64,000 nucleotides of DNA from Pseudomonas putida (GCF_003228315.1 NZ_CP029693.1:3581001-3645000); one strand, 5' to 3'; positions 39,358-58,416 are shown, numbered from the stretch's first letter. The notes: generated by a model from the letters alone, not told the origin. A program made the numbers and translations.

Positions 39358-39657
39358 TTACTCAGCACTGCTGCTGAAATCGAGATCTTGGCCTGGCTGA
39401 AGGGAGATAACTGCCTTCTTCCAGTCATTACGCTTGCCCAGACCGCGAGCAGTGCGCTTGCTCTTACCCAGAACGTTCAGGGTAGTTACGCGCTCTACTT
39501 TCACGCTGAACAGGCTTTCGACGGCCTTCTTGATTTCCAGCTTGGTTGCATCAGTAGCAACCTTGAAAACGAACTGGCCTTTCTTGTCTGCCAGAACCGT
39601 AGCCTTCTCGGAAACGTGCGGGCCAAGCAGAACTTTAAATACGCGTTCCTGGTTCAT
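39358..39657 (-). CDS. rplW: 50S ribosomal protein L23
   Basis: 99 residues, with [20 protein letters not shown], the family opening. It is at the exit tunnel and binds trigger factor. Its ATG overlaps the rplD stop (ATGA at 39654-39657). Confidence 0.98.
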
Positions 39658-40256
39658 CCCAGCAGCTCCTCGAATTTCTTCACGGCCGACACGGTGATCA
39701 ACACCTTGTCGTATGCGATCAGACTAACTGGATCGGAACCTTGCACGTCACGAACATCAACGTGCGGCAGGTTGCGAGCAGCCAGGTACAGGTTCTGATC
39801 AACAGCGTCCGACACGATCAGAACATCGGTCAGGCTCATGTTGCTCAGCTTGCCCAGCAGATCTTTGGTTTTCGGAGTTTCAACAGCGAAATCCTGAACC
39901 ACAACCAGACGATCAGTACGCACCAGCTCAGCAAGGATGGAACGCATTGCTGCGCGATACATCTTCTTGTTCAGCTTTTGGGAGTGATCCTGAGGACGAG
40001 CTGCGAAAGTGGTACCGCCGCCACGCCAGATTGGGCTACGGATAGTACCGGCACGAGCACGGCCAGTACCTTTCTGACGCCATGGGCGCTTGCCGCCACC
40101 GGAAACGTCGGAACGGGTCTTTTGCTGCTTGCTACCCTGACGGCCGCCAGCCATGTAGGCCACGACTGCTTGGTGAACCAGCGTCTCGTTGAATTCGCCG
40201 CCAAATGTCAGTTCGGAAACTTCGATCGCTTGAGCGTCATTTACATTTAATTGCAT
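39654..40256 (-). CDS. rplD: 50S ribosomal protein L4
   Basis: 200 residues. The long tunnel loop ([20 protein letters not shown] and [19 protein letters not shown]) is intact. In E. coli L4 represses the S10 operon; whether it does so here cannot be read directly, as the leader is short. Confidence 0.98.
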
Positions 40257-40268
40257 GTCAGCTTCCCC

Positions 40269-40904
40269 TTAACCGCGAGCCTTGGCTGCTGGACGTACAA
40301 CCACGTTGCCGCCAGTAGCGCCAGGAACAGCGCCCTTGACCAACAACAGATTGCGTTCAGCGTCCACGCGCACTACTTCAAGGGACTGCACGGTCACGCG
40401 CTCAGCGCCCATATGACCGGACATTTTCTTGCCCTTGAATACACGACCAGGAGTCTGGCACTGGCCGATAGAGCCTGGAACGCGGTGGGATACGGAGTTA
40501 CCGTGGGTGTTATCTTGCCCGCGGAAATTCCAACGCTTGATCGTACCCTGGAAACCTTTACCTTTGGACTGACCGGTTACATCAACCAGCTGACCAGCGG
40601 CGAAGATTTCAGCGTTGATCAGATCGCCGGCCTGGTACTCGCCTTCTTCAAGACGGAATTCCAATACGGTACGACCGGCAGCAACGTTCGCCTTGGCGAA
40701 GTGGCCAGCCTGAGCTGCTGTTACACGCGAAGCACGACGCTCGCCGACAGTGACTTGCACTGCACGATAGCCATCGGTCTCTTCAGTTTTGAACTGGGTG
40801 ACGCGATTCGGCTCGATCTCAATGACCGTGACCGGAATGGAGACACCTTCTTCGGTGAAAATACGGGTCATACCCGCTTTTCGACCGACTACACCAATAG
40901 TCAT
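40269..40904 (-). CDS. rplC: 50S ribosomal protein L3
   Basis: 211 residues from the ATG at 40904 ([20 protein letters not shown]); the earlier in-frame codon at 40937 is not used by the family. The loop [20 protein letters not shown] includes the Gln methylated by PrmB in related bacteria. Confidence 0.97.
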   Translation of the reverse strand: MTIGVVGRKAGMTRIFTEEGVSIPVTVIEIEPNRVTQFKTEETDGYRAVQVTVGERRASRVTAAQAGHFAKANVAAGRTVLEFRLEEGEYQAGDLINAEIFAAGQLVDVTGQSKGKGFQGTIKRWNFRGQDNTHGNSVSHRVPGSIGQCQTPGRVFKGKKMSGHMGAERVTVQSLEVVRVDAERNLLLVKGAVPGATGGNVVVRPAAKARG

Positions 40905-40984
40905 GTTGTAAACCTCATGAGTGTACGGGGCTTTCACCCGCTATGGCCGCCCATTTCAGAGCGTTACACGACCAAGACCGAGTC

Positions 40985-41296
40985 TTAGCCGAGGCTGATC
41001 TGCACTTCCACACCGGCCGCAAGATCAAGCTTCATAAGTGCGTCAACGGTTTTATCCGTTGGCTGGACGATGTCCAGAACGCGCTTATGAGTACGGATCT
41101 CGTACTGGTCACGCGCGTCTTTGTTGACGTGCGGGGAGACCAGAACGGTGAACCGCTCTTTACGGGTAGGCAGTGGAATTGGACCACGCACTTGAGCACC
41201 AGTACGTTTCGCGGTTTCCACGATTTCCTGGGTTGATTGGTCGATCAGGCGATGGTCGAAAGCCTTCAACCTGATACGGATTTGCTGATTTTGCAT
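40985..41296 (-). CDS. rpsJ: 30S ribosomal protein S10 / NusE
   Basis: 103 residues, [20 protein letters not shown] at the start. It also serves as NusE in antitermination with NusB and NusG. It is the first gene of the S10 operon, with its own promoter at 41359-41387 just downstream of the tuf terminator. Confidence 0.98.
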
Positions 41297-41326
41297 TGGA
41301 TTTCAGACTCCGGCTGCTATTCCCAC

Positions 41327-41343
41327 CGGGCGCAATACGCCCG
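41327..41343 (-). promoter_or_regulatory. Leader hairpin before rpsJ
   Basis: Stem CGGGCG/CGCCCG with a 5-base loop in the roughly 55-base leader between the rpsJ promoter and gene. It is far shorter than the E. coli S10 leader that L4 controls, so an L4-type attenuator is not evident. Confidence 0.45.
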
Positions 41344-41358
41344 TTAAAAGGAGGCGCA

Positions 41359-41387
41359 ATTCTATAGACGCCCCAGATGGGTGTCAA
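41359..41387 (-). promoter_or_regulatory. Sigma-70 promoter of the S10 operon
   Basis: On the minus strand TTGACA (41382-41387) and TAGAAT (41359-41364) are separated by exactly 17 bases, with TGCGCC after the -10. It lies between the tuf terminator and rpsJ. Confidence 0.85.
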
Positions 41388-41393
41388 CCCAAT

Positions 41394-41423
41394 AAAAAAG
41401 CCCCCGCTGAGCGGGGGCTTTTT
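41394..41423 (-). terminator. tuf (str operon) terminator
   Basis: Minus strand AAGCCCCCGC-TCA-GCGGGGGCTT followed by TTTT, 34 bases after the tuf stop. A strong intrinsic terminator. Confidence 0.93.
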
Positions 41424-41453
41424 CAAAGCATCAAAGCCATCTCAAAAAAGAGA

Positions 41454-42647
41454 TTACTCGATGATTTTGGCTACAACGCCAGCACCAACGGTACGGCCGC
41501 CTTCGCGGATTGCGAAACGCAGACCGTCTTCCATTGCGATGGTTTTGATCAGGGTAACAGTCATCTGAATGTTGTCACCTGGCATTACCATTTCAACGCC
41601 TTCTGGCAGTTCGCAGTTACCGGTCACGTCAGTAGTACGGAAGTAGAACTGTGGACGGTAGCCTTTGAAGAACGGAGTGTGACGACCGCCTTCTTCCTTG
41701 CTCAGAACGTAAACTTCTGCGGTGAACTTGGTGTGCGGCTTAACCGAACCCGGCTTAACCAGAACCTGACCACGCTCAACGTCGTCACGCTTGGTACCAC
41801 GCAGCAGAACGCCGCAGTTCTCACCAGCACGACCTTCGTCCAGCAGCTTGCGGAACATCTCAACACCGGTGCAGGTGGTGGTGGTGGTGTCACGCAGACC
41901 AACGATTTCCAGAGCGTCTTGAACGCGAACGATACCGCGCTCGATACGGCCAGTCACAACAGTACCGCGACCAGAGATCGAGAATACGTCTTCGATTGGC
42001 ATCAGGAATGGCTTGTCGATAGCACGCTCTGGCTCTGGGATGTAGCTATCCAGAGTCTCTACCAGCTTCTTAACAGCGGTAGTGCCCATTTCGTTGTCGT
42101 CTTTGCCTTCCAGCGCCATACGAGCGGAACCGATGATGATCGGAGTGTCATCGCCTGGGAAGTCGTAGGTGGACAGCAGGTCGCGAACTTCCATCTCAAC
42201 CAGTTCCAGCAGCTCAGCGTCGTCTACCAGGTCAGCCTTGTTCAGGAAAACCACGATGTACGGAACGCCTACCTGACGGGACAGCAGGATGTGCTCACGG
42301 GTTTGTGGCATCGGACCATCGGCGGCCGAGCAAACCAGGATCGCGCCGTCCATCTGGGCAGCACCGGTGATCATGTTCTTCACGTAGTCAGCGTGACCCG
42401 GGCAGTCAACGTGAGCGTAGTGACGAATGTTCGAGTTGTATTCAACGTGTGCGGTGTTGATGGTGATACCGCGAGCTTTTTCTTCTGGAGCGCTGTCGAT
42501 CTTGTCGAATTCAACTACGGCCGAACCGAAAACTTCGGAGCAGACGCGAGTCAGAGCAGCGGTCAGAGTGGTTTTACCATGGTCAACGTGACCGATGGTG
42601 CCAACGTTTACGTGCGGTAGGGAACGATCAAATTTTTCTTTAGCCAC
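41454..42647 (-). CDS. tuf: Elongation factor Tu
   Basis: 397 residues. GTPase motifs: GHVDHGKT (residues 19-26), DCPGHADY and NKADLVDD. It delivers aminoacyl-tRNA to the ribosome. The start codon is GTG (42645-42647) with AGGAG 9 bases upstream. It is the last gene of the str operon. It is the only tuf gene in the window, although the usual tufB site (between tRNA-Thr and tRNA-Trp) is also covered. Confidence 0.98.
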   Translation of the reverse strand: MAKEKFDRSLPHVNVGTIGHVDHGKTTLTAALTRVCSEVFGSAVVEFDKIDSAPEEKARGITINTAHVEYNSNIRHYAHVDCPGHADYVKNMITGAAQMDGAILVCSAADGPMPQTREHILLSRQVGVPYIVVFLNKADLVDDAELLELVEMEVRDLLSTYDFPGDDTPIIIGSARMALEGKDDNEMGTTAVKKLVETLDSYIPEPERAIDKPFLMPIEDVFSISGRGTVVTGRIERGIVRVQDALEIVGLRDTTTTTCTGVEMFRKLLDEGRAGENCGVLLRGTKRDDVERGQVLVKPGSVKPHTKFTAEVYVLSKEEGGRHTPFFKGYRPQFYFRTTDVTGNCELPEGVEMVMPGDNIQMTVTLIKTIAMEDGLRFAIREGGRTVGAGVVAKIIE

Positions 42648-42677
42648 GACAATTAACTCCTTGCCTAAAGGACTGAA

Positions 42678-44783
42678 TCAGCCTTGTTTTTTGGTTACAG
42701 TTTCGACGATGTGCGACGGAGCTGTATTGTATTTTTTGAATTCCATAGAGTAGCTTGCGCGACCCTGGGACATGGAACGAACGTCGGTCGCATAACCGAA
42801 CATCTCGCCCAGCGGAACTTCGGCACGAATTACTTTACCGGAGACCGTGTCTTCCATACCCAAAATCATGCCGCGACGACGGTTAAGGTCGCCCATCACG
42901 TCACCCATATAGTCTTCAGGCGTAACAACCTCTACCGCCATGATCGGCTCAAGCAACTCACCGCCGCCCTTCTGGGCCAGTTGCTTGGTCGCCATGGAAG
43001 CAGCCACCTTAAACGCCATCTCGTTCGAGTCGACGTCGTGGTAAGAACCATCAAACACGGTAGCCTTCAGGCCGATCAGCGGATAGCCGGCGACAACGCC
43101 GTTCTTCATCTGCTCTTCGATACCCTTCTGGATAGCCGGGATGTATTCCTTAGGAACCACACCACCCACTACTTCGTTCAAGAATTGCAGGCCTTCCTGA
43201 CCTTCGTCAGCAGGAGCAAAACGAATCCAGCAATGGCCGAACTGGCCACGACCGCCGGACTGACGAACGAACTTGCCTTCGATCTCACAGTTCTTCGTGA
43301 TGCGCTCACGATAGGAAACCTGAGGCTTACCGATGTTGGCTTCGACGTTGAACTCACGGCGCATCCGGTCAACCAGGATGTCCAAGTGCAGCTCGCCCAT
43401 GCCGGAGATGATCGTTTGACCAGTCTCTTCATCAGTCTTGACGCGGAAAGACGGGTCTTCCTGAGCAAGTTTGCCCAGTGCGATACCCATTTTTTCCTGG
43501 TCATCCTTGGTCTTAGGCTCTACGGCAACCGAAATTACCGGCTCCGGGAAGTCCATACGAACCAGGATGATTGGCTGTTCAGCGTTGCACAAAGTTTCAC
43601 CAGTGGTGACGTCCTTCATGCCGATCAAGGCCGCGATGTCGCCAGCGCGCACTTCCTTGATTTCTTCGCGGGCGTTTGCGTGCATCTGCACCATACGACC
43701 CACACGCTCTTTCTTGCCTTTAACCGAGTTGATCACGCCGTCGCCGGAGGCCAGCACGCCCGAGTAAACACGAACAAAGGTCAAGGTACCCACGAATGGG
43801 TCGGTAGCGATCTTGAACGCCAGAGCCGAGAACGGCTCGTTGTCGTCTGCATGACGCTCCATTTCCTCTTCCTCGTTATCAGGGTTGGAACCCTTGATAG
43901 CAGGAATGTCGGTTGGCGCAGGCAGGAAGTCGATAACGGCGTCGAGAACCAGGGGAACACCCTTGTTCTTGAACGAAGAACCACAAACAGCCAGGACGAT
44001 CTCACCAGCGATGGTACGCTGACGCAGAGCAGCCTTGATTTCCTCGACGGAGAGCTCTTCGCCTTCGAGATACTTGTTCATCAGCTCTTCGCTGGCTTCG
44101 GCAGCAGCCTCTACCATGTTGTTACGCCACTCTTCAGCCAGCTCCTGCAGCTCTGCAGGGATAGCTTCGCGACGCGGCGTCATGCCCTTGTCAGCATCGT
44201 TCCAGTAAACCGCTTCCATGGTCATCAGATCGATCTGACCCTGGAAGTTGTCTTCGGAACCGATAGCCAACTGGATTGGCACCGGAGTGTGACCCAGACG
44301 CTGCTTGATCTGACCGATCACGCGCAGGAAGTTTGCGCCAGCACGGTCCATCTTGTTCACATAAACAATACGCGGAACGCCGTACTTGTTGGCTTGACGC
44401 CATACGGTTTCGGACTGAGGCTCAACACCGGAAGTACCACAGAACACAACGACCGCGCCATCGAGTACACGCAGGGAACGCTCAACTTCAATAGTGAAGT
44501 CTACGTGACCCGGGGTATCGATGACGTTGAAGCGGTACTGGTCCTTGTGCTGCTTGGCGGAACCCTGCCAGAAGGCGGTAATGGCAGCAGAAGTAATGGT
44601 AATACCACGCTCCTGCTCCTGCACCATCCAGTCTGTGGTTGCGGCGCCGTCATGCACCTCGCCCATTTTGTGACTTTTGCCAGTGTAAAAAAGGACGCGC
44701 TCGGTGGTGGTGGTTTTACCAGCATCCACGTGAGCTACGATACCAATGTTACGGTAGCGATTAATCGGTGTAGTACGAGCCAT
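42678..44783 (-). CDS. fusA: Elongation factor G
   Basis: 701-residue translocation GTPase. GTP-binding motifs [28 protein letters not shown] and [10 protein letters not shown] are present, followed by the five-domain arrangement up to [20 protein letters not shown]. It lies between rpsG (30 bases) and tuf (30 bases). Confidence 0.98.
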   Translation of the reverse strand: MARTTPINRYRNIGIVAHVDAGKTTTTERVLFYTGKSHKMGEVHDGAATTDWMVQEQERGITITSAAITAFWQGSAKQHKDQYRFNVIDTPGHVDFTIEVERSLRVLDGAVVVFCGTSGVEPQSETVWRQANKYGVPRIVYVNKMDRAGANFLRVIGQIKQRLGHTPVPIQLAIGSEDNFQGQIDLMTMEAVYWNDADKGMTPRREAIPAELQELAEEWRNNMVEAAAEASEELMNKYLEGEELSVEEIKAALRQRTIAGEIVLAVCGSSFKNKGVPLVLDAVIDFLPAPTDIPAIKGSNPDNEEEEMERHADDNEPFSALAFKIATDPFVGTLTFVRVYSGVLASGDGVINSVKGKKERVGRMVQMHANAREEIKEVRAGDIAALIGMKDVTTGETLCNAEQPIILVRMDFPEPVISVAVEPKTKDDQEKMGIALGKLAQEDPSFRVKTDEETGQTIISGMGELHLDILVDRMRREFNVEANIGKPQVSYRERITKNCEIEGKFVRQSGGRGQFGHCWIRFAPADEGQEGLQFLNEVVGGVVPKEYIPAIQKGIEEQMKNGVVAGYPLIGLKATVFDGSYHDVDSNEMAFKVAASMATKQLAQKGGGELLEPIMAVEVVTPEDYMGDVMGDLNRRRGMILGMEDTVSGKVIRAEVPLGEMFGYATDVRSMSQGRASYSMEFKKYNTAPSHIVETVTKKQG

Positions 44784-44813
44784 AAAGCCCTCGCAAAATT
44801 AGTGACGCTAAAA

Positions 44814-45287
44814 TTAGAAGCGGTAGTGCGAGAAAGCCTTGTTAGCTTCAGCCATACGGTGCACGTCTTCACGCTTCTTAACTGCAGCACCTTTACCTTC
44901 AGCGGCATCCAGCAGCTCGCCAGCCAAACGCAGAGCCATAGACTTCTCGCCACGCTTACGGGCGAAGTCTACCAACCAGCGCATTGCCAGAGCGTTACGA
45001 CGGGAAGGACGAACCTCGACCGGAACCTGGTAAGTAGCACCACCAACGCGGCGCGACTTCACTTCGACCAGCGGAGCGATGGCGTCGAGTGCTTTTTCGA
45101 AGAGTTCCAGGGGATCGGTGCCGGTCTTGCGAGCCGCAACGGTTTCCAGGGCACCATAAACAATACGCTCGGCAACGGCTTTCTTGCCGCTTTCCATAAC
45201 GTGGTTCATGAATTTGGCGAGGATTTGGCTTCCGTATTTCGGATCGTCCAGAATCTCACGCTTTGCTGCTACGCGACGTCTTGGCAT
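44814..45287 (-). CDS. rpsG: 30S ribosomal protein S7
   Basis: 157 residues, [20 protein letters not shown] at the start and [13 protein letters not shown] at the end. It nucleates assembly of the 30S head. In E. coli it represses the str operon; the 109-base gap before it (45288-45396) could hold such a site, but I see no clear structure. Confidence 0.98.
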   Translation of the reverse strand: MPRRRVAAKREILDDPKYGSQILAKFMNHVMESGKKAVAERIVYGALETVAARKTGTDPLELFEKALDAIAPLVEVKSRRVGGATYQVPVEVRPSRRNALAMRWLVDFARKRGEKSMALRLAGELLDAAEGKGAAVKKREDVHRMAEANKAFSHYRF

Positions 45288-45396
45288 TGATAAGCCCTCA
45301 AACGGTCTTCAGGTTAGCTCGGAACAGATCTCGAAAGATGCGTGCCCGACCTTACTCTTATCGACTCAATAAAATAGATAACTGCAGAGCGACCGA

Positions 45397-45768
45397 TTAC
45401 TTCGGACGCTTGGTACCGTACTTCGAACGACCCTGGTTACGGCCTTTAACGCCGGAAGTATCCAAGGAGCCGCGAACGGTGTGGTAACGAACACCTGGCA
45501 AGTCTTTTACACGACCGCCGCGGATCAGTACCACGCTGTGCTCTTGCAGGTTGTGGCCTTCACCACCGATGTACGAGGAAACCTCGAAACCGTTGGTCAG
45601 ACGCACACGGCATACTTTACGCAATGCCGAGTTAGGTTTTTTCGGCGTAGTGGTGTACACACGGGTGCACACGCCACGACGTTGCGGGCAGTTCTGCAGC
45701 GCAGGCACGTCGGATTTCTCGACGATACGCTTACGCGGCTGACGTACCAGCTGGTTGATAGTTGCCAT
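45397..45768 (-). CDS. rpsL: 30S ribosomal protein S12
   Basis: 123 residues. Lys43 ([10 protein letters not shown]) and Lys88 (GGRVKDLPG), the usual sites of streptomycin-resistance change, are wild type. It is the first gene of the str operon, with a promoter at 45860-45888. Confidence 0.98.
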
Positions 45769-45859
45769 CTACTAGCTCCACTGTTGTCTTGCGACGCTAT
45801 TGTCTTGCAAGAAAAGCAAAATGGCAGGAACGAATCCCCGCCAAATTTAGGGGTACAAG

Positions 45860-45888
45860 AGTCTAAAGAGGATCCTGCCCCCAGTCAA
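45860..45888 (-). promoter_or_regulatory. Sigma-70 promoter of the str operon (rpsL)
   Basis: Minus strand TTGACT (45883-45888) and TAGACT (45860-45865) with a 17-base spacer, in the 216-base rpoC-rpsL gap, giving a leader of about 85 bases. No terminator for rpoC was found in this gap. Confidence 0.8.
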
Positions 45889-45984
45889 GGCAAGGCCCCG
45901 CCCTCCCCGCTCATCCAACCTCGACAATTTATCTCGATTCGATGAACGGAGCGACCAGGGCCTTACGCTCATTTACCGCAGAAC

Positions 45985-50184
<4,200 letters not shown>

Positions 50185-50248
50185 GGCCTTTCCTCCTGGC
50201 GGAGCAGAGAGCGGGCAATCTTGCCCCGCTCTCGATTCGCGTCACGTG

Positions 50249-54322
<4,074 letters not shown>

Positions 54323-54465
54323 CAGCGTTCCCCAGCTTGGTCACCTGCTTGTTTGGCCCTCCCGACGGGAGTAGCCAGAAAATCGTGCAAACCCCATGGT
54401 TTGCGCCACCGCATCGGGTGGTACAGCTCGTTATTAGCATCGACCCAGTCGACTGCCAATAACGG

Positions 54466-54494
54466 AAAAAGGCCGGTGGCATAAACCACCAGCC
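54466..54494 (-). terminator. Attenuator between rplL and rpoB
   Basis: On the minus strand a 9-base stem (GGCTGGTGG with CCACCGGCC, one G-U pair) closes a 6-base loop and runs into TTTTT. It lies in the 218-base rplL-rpoB gap, matching the place where E. coli has a leaky terminator that lowers rpoBC relative to rplJL. The rest of the gap (54323-54465) shows no clear feature. Confidence 0.8.
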
Positions 54495-54540
54495 ATCAGC
54501 CTTTCGCTTGACGCTCGGGCTGGAGGAGCAAAGTCGATGC

Positions 54541-54906
54541 TTACTTCAGCTCGACTTTAGCGCCTGCTTCTTCCAGCTTCTTCTTAGCGTCTTCAGCAGC
54601 TTCTTTCGAAACGCCTTCAGCTACAACCTGAGGAGCGCCGTCGACTTTCTCTTTGGCTTCTTTCAGGCCCAGACCAGTCAGTTCACGAACTGCCTTGATC
54701 ACGTTTACTTTCTTCTCGCCGGCTTCAACCAGAACAACGTTGAACTCGGTTTGCTCTTCAACAACAGCGGCAGCAGCAGCTGGACCAGCAGCAGCAACGG
54801 CAGCGGTCACGCCGAAGGTTTCTTCCATTGCTTTGATCAGCTCTACAACTTCCAGAACGGTTTTCTGGCCGATTGCTTCGATGATTTGTTCGTTAGTCAG
54901 AGACAT
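54541..54906 (-). CDS. rplL: 50S ribosomal protein L7/L12
   Basis: 121 residues. The N-terminal dimerisation helix ([20 protein letters not shown]), an Ala-rich hinge (residues about 34-50) and the C-terminal factor-binding domain ([20 protein letters not shown]) are clear. It forms the flexible stalk with L10. Confidence 0.98.
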   Translation of the reverse strand: MSLTNEQIIEAIGQKTVLEVVELIKAMEETFGVTAAVAAAGPAAAAAVVEEQTEFNVVLVEAGEKKVNVIKAVRELTGLGLKEAKEKVDGAPQVVAEGVSKEAAEDAKKKLEEAGAKVELK

Positions 54907-54984
54907 GACTTGAATCCTGTATTGGGGTGACAGCCTACGCAGCCATCAAATTAAACATATGATTTTGAAAGATTCGACTGCGCC

Positions 54985-55485
54985 TTAGGCTGCAGCAGCT
55001 TCTTTCTGGTCGCGAACGGCTGCCAGGGTACGAGCCAGCTTGCTGGTAGCGCCTTGGATCACGCTCATCAGTTTCGCAATAGCTTCGTCGCGGGTCGGCA
55101 AAGTAGCCAACACGTCGATCTGGTTAGCGGCAAGGAACTTGCCATCAAACGCAGCTGCCTTGATCTCGAACTTGTCCTGACCCTTGGCGAACTCTTTGAA
55201 CAGACGAGCAGCAGCGCCCGGGTGTTCGTTGGAGAAAGCGATCAGGGTAGGGCCGGTGAACGCGTCATTGAGGACACTGAACTCAGTGCCTTCAACAGCG
55301 CGCTTGAGCAGGGTGTTACGTACGACACGCACGTATACGCCAGCTTCACGAGCCTCTTTACGGAGTCCGGTCATTGCGCCTACTGTTACGCCACGGGCAT
55401 CAGCCACGACAGCGGACAGAGCGACTTTGGCAGCCTCGTTGACTTCAGCGACGATGGCCTTCTTGTCTTCGAGTTTAATTGCCAC
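54985..55485 (-). CDS. rplJ: 50S ribosomal protein L10
   Basis: 166 residues, with [20 protein letters not shown] near the start. The start codon is GTG (55483-55485) with AGGAG 8 bases upstream. It anchors L7/L12 and represses its own mRNA through the leader at 55555-55640. Confidence 0.98.
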   Translation of the reverse strand: MAIKLEDKKAIVAEVNEAAKVALSAVVADARGVTVGAMTGLRKEAREAGVYVRVVRNTLLKRAVEGTEFSVLNDAFTGPTLIAFSNEHPGAAARLFKEFAKGQDKFEIKAAAFDGKFLAANQIDVLATLPTRDEAIAKLMSVIQGATSKLARTLAAVRDQKEAAAA

Positions 55486-55554
55486 GGGTTTAACTCCTGC
55501 TTGTTACCGTTTCATCTGGTCGAAACCGGATGTCGTTTTGGTGTCTGATTCGGT

Positions 55555-55640
55555 AAGGAACCGGGAGCACCATCTGCGTAGGCTTGTGGTTTAAGACTTT
55601 CGCCGCCTACGGTCTTGGATAGCCCCCGCCAGGCAGGGAC
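55555..55640 (-). promoter_or_regulatory. L10 leader (ribosomal protein autoregulation RNA)
   Basis: On the minus strand the segment CCGTAGGCGGCGAAAGTCTT followed by AAACCACAAGCCTACGCAGA and TGGTGCTCCCGG has the paired GTAGGC/GCCTAC stem and internal bulges of the L10(L12)4 binding site. It lies in the rplA-rplJ gap, upstream of rplJ, where the element is expected. Confidence 0.85.
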
Positions 55641-55651
55641 CCCAATTTTTC

Positions 55652-55677
55652 AATTAGCGCAATCGCTTGCGCCAATT
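55652..55677 (-). ncRNA. Hairpin directly after rplA
   Basis: An 11-base stem AATTGGCGCAA/TTGCGCTAATT (one G-U pair) with a 4-base loop lies 7 bases after the rplA stop. On the minus strand it is followed by GAAAAATT rather than a T run, so it is more likely a processing or stabilising element than a terminator. Confidence 0.5.
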
Positions 55678-55683
55678 CGCGTC

Positions 55684-56379
55684 TTACGCGTCCAGCGAGC
55701 TCTGATCGATAACCAGACCTGGGCCCATAGTGGTGCTCAGGGTAACGCGCTTGACGTAGATACCTTTCGAGGAAGCTGGCTTGATACGCTTCAGATCAGC
55801 GATCAGTGCTTCAACGTTTTCCTTCAGCTTGACGGCATCGAAGCCGATCTTGCCAACGGAAGTGTGGATGATGCCGTTTTTGTCGGTGCGATAACGAACC
55901 TGACCAGCCTTGGCGTTTTTAACCGCGGTAGCTACGTCTGGAGTTACGGTGCCGACTTTAGGGTTAGGCATCAGACCACGTGGACCGAGGATCTGACCCA
56001 GTTGACCTACAACGCGCATCGCATCAGGAGATGCAATTACTACGTCATAGTTCAGGTCGCCACCTTTCATTTCGGCAGCCAGTTCGTCCATACCTACGCG
56101 GTCAGCGCCGGCAGCCAGAGCGGCCTCAGCAGCTGGACCCTGGGTGAACACAGCAACGCGAACAGTCTTGCCAGTGCCGTGTGGCAGCACAGTAGCGCTA
56201 CGAACGACCTGGTCGGATTTACGTGGGTCAACGCCCAGGTTAACAGCAACGTCAAACGACTCGACGAACTTGGCCGCTGGCAGCGAAGCCAGCAGATTCG
56301 CGGCCTCTTCGAAGTTGTAGGACTTGCCCGCTTCGATTTTCTCGGCGATAGCCTTTTGACGCTTGGTCAGCTTAGCCAT
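55684..56379 (-). CDS. rplA: 50S ribosomal protein L1
   Basis: 231 residues, [20 protein letters not shown] at the start, with the conserved [20 protein letters not shown] block. It represses the L11 operon in E. coli. Its ATG shares one base with the rplK stop (TAATG). Confidence 0.98.
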   Translation of the reverse strand: MAKLTKRQKAIAEKIEAGKSYNFEEAANLLASLPAAKFVESFDVAVNLGVDPRKSDQVVRSATVLPHGTGKTVRVAVFTQGPAAEAALAAGADRVGMDELAAEMKGGDLNYDVVIASPDAMRVVGQLGQILGPRGLMPNPKVGTVTPDVATAVKNAKAGQVRYRTDKNGIIHTSVGKIGFDAVKLKENVEALIADLKRIKPASSKGIYVKRVTLSTTMGPGLVIDQSSLDA

Positions 56380-56810
56380 TACACACCCTCCACGTTAAGG
56401 CCCATGCTACGAGCAGAACCGGCGATAGTACGCACGGCTGCTTCCATATCAGCTGCAGTCAGATCCGCGTTTTTGGTTTTCGCGATTTCTTCCAGCTGAG
56501 CACGGGTCACAGTGCCAACCTTAACGGTGTTCGGACGAGCGGAACCGCTGGTCAGACCGGCCGCCTTCTTCAGCAGAACCGAAGCAGGGGTGGATTTGGT
56601 TTCGAATGTGAAGCTACGGTCGCTGTAAACAGTGATGATCACTGGAGTTGGCAGACCTGGTTCAAGACCCTGAGTACGGGCGTTGAAAGCCTTGCAGAAC
56701 TCCATGATGTTCACGCCGTGCTGACCCAGAGCAGGACCAACAGGTGGGCTTGGGTTAGCCTGAGCGGCCTTCACTTGCAGCTTGATGTAAGCGGTAATCT
56801 TCTTGGCCAT
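56379..56810 (-). CDS. rplK: 50S ribosomal protein L11
   Basis: 143 residues from the ATG at 56810 ([20 protein letters not shown]); an in-frame codon 4 residues earlier lacks support. The Pro-rich [20 protein letters not shown] block marks the thiostrepton-binding domain, needed for RelA activation. Confidence 0.97.
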   Translation of the reverse strand: MAKKITAYIKLQVKAAQANPSPPVGPALGQHGVNIMEFCKAFNARTQGLEPGLPTPVIITVYSDRSFTFETKSTPASVLLKKAAGLTSGSARPNTVKVGTVTRAQLEEIAKTKNADLTAADMEAAVRTIAGSARSMGLNVEGV

Positions 56811-56885
56811 GAGGCACTCCAATTACGGGTTCAAACGCCTCGAAAGGCTCCCCGGTTACTTGCGCGTTTATCCCAGTGACGACAA

Positions 56886-56912
56886 AACCCCACAGCCTAC
56901 GGCTGCGGGGTT
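56886..56912 (-). terminator. nusG terminator
   Basis: Minus strand AACCCCGCAGCC-GTA-GGCTGTGGGGTT followed by TTG, 16 bases after the nusG stop. It separates secE-nusG from rplK-rplA. I could not define a separate rplK promoter in the 76 bases that follow. Confidence 0.85.
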
Positions 56913-56927
56913 GGGATGCTTGCTCAG

Positions 56928-57461
56928 CTAGACCTTTTCGACCTGACTGAACTCCAACTCTACCGGAGTAGAGCGACCGAAAATGAGCACTGCGACCTGG
57001 ATCCGGCTCTTTTCGTAGTTAACTTCTTCTACAACACCATTAAAGTCAGCGAATGGACCGTCATTGACACGCACCGTCTCACCCGGCTCGAACAATGTCT
57101 TCGGCTTCGGCTTGTCACTACCGTCTGCAACTCGGCGCAGAATCGCTTCTGCTTCTTTGTCTGTGATCGGCGCAGGCTTATCGGCAGTTCCGCCAATGAA
57201 GCCCATCACGCGAGGAGTATCCTTGACCAAGTGCCAGGTACCCTCGTTCATATCCATCTGAACCAGCACATAGCCTGGAAAGAACTTACGCTCGCTTTTG
57301 CGTTTCTGGCCATTACGCATTTCAACCACTTCTTCAGTGGGAACCAGAATCTCGCCGAAGCCATCTTCCATGCCAGCCAGCTTTACACGCTCGATCAACG
57401 AACGCATCACATGCTTCTCGTAACCCGAGTAAGCATGAACAACATACCAACGCTTAGCCAC
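56928..57461 (-). CDS. nusG: Transcription antitermination protein NusG
   Basis: 177 residues. The N-terminal domain ([20 protein letters not shown]) binds RNA polymerase, and the C-terminal KOW domain ([20 protein letters not shown]) binds Rho or S10. The start codon is GTG (57459-57461). It follows secE by 9 bases. Confidence 0.98.
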   Translation of the reverse strand: MAKRWYVVHAYSGYEKHVMRSLIERVKLAGMEDGFGEILVPTEEVVEMRNGQKRKSERKFFPGYVLVQMDMNEGTWHLVKDTPRVMGFIGGTADKPAPITDKEAEAILRRVADGSDKPKPKTLFEPGETVRVNDGPFADFNGVVEEVNYEKSRIQVAVLIFGRSTPVELEFSQVEKV

Positions 57462-57470
57462 GGGACACCC

Positions 57471-57839
57471 TTAACCGACAATCAAGGAAACAAGCCAGCC
57501 GAGCAGGGAATCAAGCCCCCACAACAGCAACGCCATAACCAAAACAACAGCCACAACGATCAACGTGGTCTGCGTGGTTTCCTGGCGAGTTGGCCATACG
57601 ACTTTACGAATTTCGGTGCGCGCTTCCTTGACCAGAACAAAGAAAGACTTGCCCTTAACTGTCTGCAGGCCTACAAAGGCAGCTACAGCAGCAATCACGA
57701 GCAAAGCAAGCACACGGTACAGGATCGGCGAAGCAGAGAAGTACTGATTGCCAACAACGCCAACAACCACCAAAGCGACTACCACTAGCCACTTGAGCAG
57801 ATCGAAGCGAGAGCCTTGAGCTTCAGCTTTAGGAGTCAT
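57471..57839 (-). CDS. secE: Protein translocase subunit SecE
   Basis: 122 residues with three membrane helices. The conserved amphipathic segment EARTEIRKVVWPTRQETTQT precedes the last helix and clamps SecY. The three-helix length is the gammaproteobacterial type. Confidence 0.98.
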   Translation of the reverse strand: MTPKAEAQGSRFDLLKWLVVVALVVVGVVGNQYFSASPILYRVLALLVIAAVAAFVGLQTVKGKSFFVLVKEARTEIRKVVWPTRQETTQTTLIVVAVVLVMALLLWGLDSLLGWLVSLIVG

Positions 57840-57883
57840 CTATGAGGATCCTGTGAAAAGAAAGCCAGACACCCCTGGGAATC

Positions 57884-57959
57884 TGGCAGGTCAGGAGGGA
57901 ATCGAACCCCCAACCTACGGTTTTGGAGACCGTCGCTCTGCCAATTGAGCTACTGACCT
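57884..57959 (-). tRNA. tRNA-Trp (CCA)
   Basis: 76 bases including encoded CCA. Acceptor AGGTCAG pairs with CTGACCT, the anticodon loop reads CTCCAAA (anticodon CCA) and the T loop TTCGATT is standard. It is cotranscribed with secE-nusG. Confidence 0.96.
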
Positions 57960-57979
57960 AAAACAAAATCAGGCCGACC

Positions 57980-58008
57980 ATTATGCAGGCCCGAAGGAGA
58001 CTTTACAA
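57980..58008 (-). promoter_or_regulatory. Promoter of tRNA-Trp-secE-nusG
   Basis: Minus strand TTGTAA (58003-58008) and CATAAT (57980-57985) with a 17-base spacer, about 20 bases before tRNA-Trp. It is the only plausible promoter between the tRNA-Thr terminator and tRNA-Trp. Confidence 0.6.
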
Positions 58009-58100
58009 CAACCTACTCAATGACCCGGCTAAATCGACACTTCCGACACCTGAGGCGCCACCACCAAAGTGCAACACAACCACTGCAGGCCATTAAAACA

Positions 58101-58126
58101 AAGGCAGATATTTTCATATCTGCCTT
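58101..58126 (-). terminator. Terminator after the Tyr-Gly-Thr tRNA cluster
   Basis: Stem AAGGCAGATA/TATCTGCCTT with a 6-base loop, followed on the minus strand by TGTTTTAAT, 7 bases downstream of the tRNA-Thr 3' end. Confidence 0.8.
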
Positions 58127-58132
58127 GTCATA

Positions 58133-58208
58133 TGGAGCTCTTGAGCGGATTTGAACCGCTGACCTCACCCTTACCAAGGGTGTGCTCTACCAACTGAGCT
58201 ACAAGAGC
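58133..58208 (-). tRNA. tRNA-Thr (GGT)
   Basis: 76 bases with encoded CCA. Acceptor GCTCTTG/CAAGAGC, anticodon loop with GGT (CTTGGTAAG). Last of a three-tRNA transcript. Confidence 0.96.
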
Positions 58209-58234
58209 GTAACACCGTGCAAAACCTGCAAACT

Positions 58235-58308
<74 letters not shown>

Positions 58309-58331
58309 GAGGCTTGCAGCTCTCGCTAAAA

Positions 58332-58416
<85 letters not shown>

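Noticed and set aside
57960..58132. Remnant of tufB between tRNA-Thr and tRNA-Trp
   Set aside because: No stretch in any frame resembles EF-Tu, only a terminator and a promoter.
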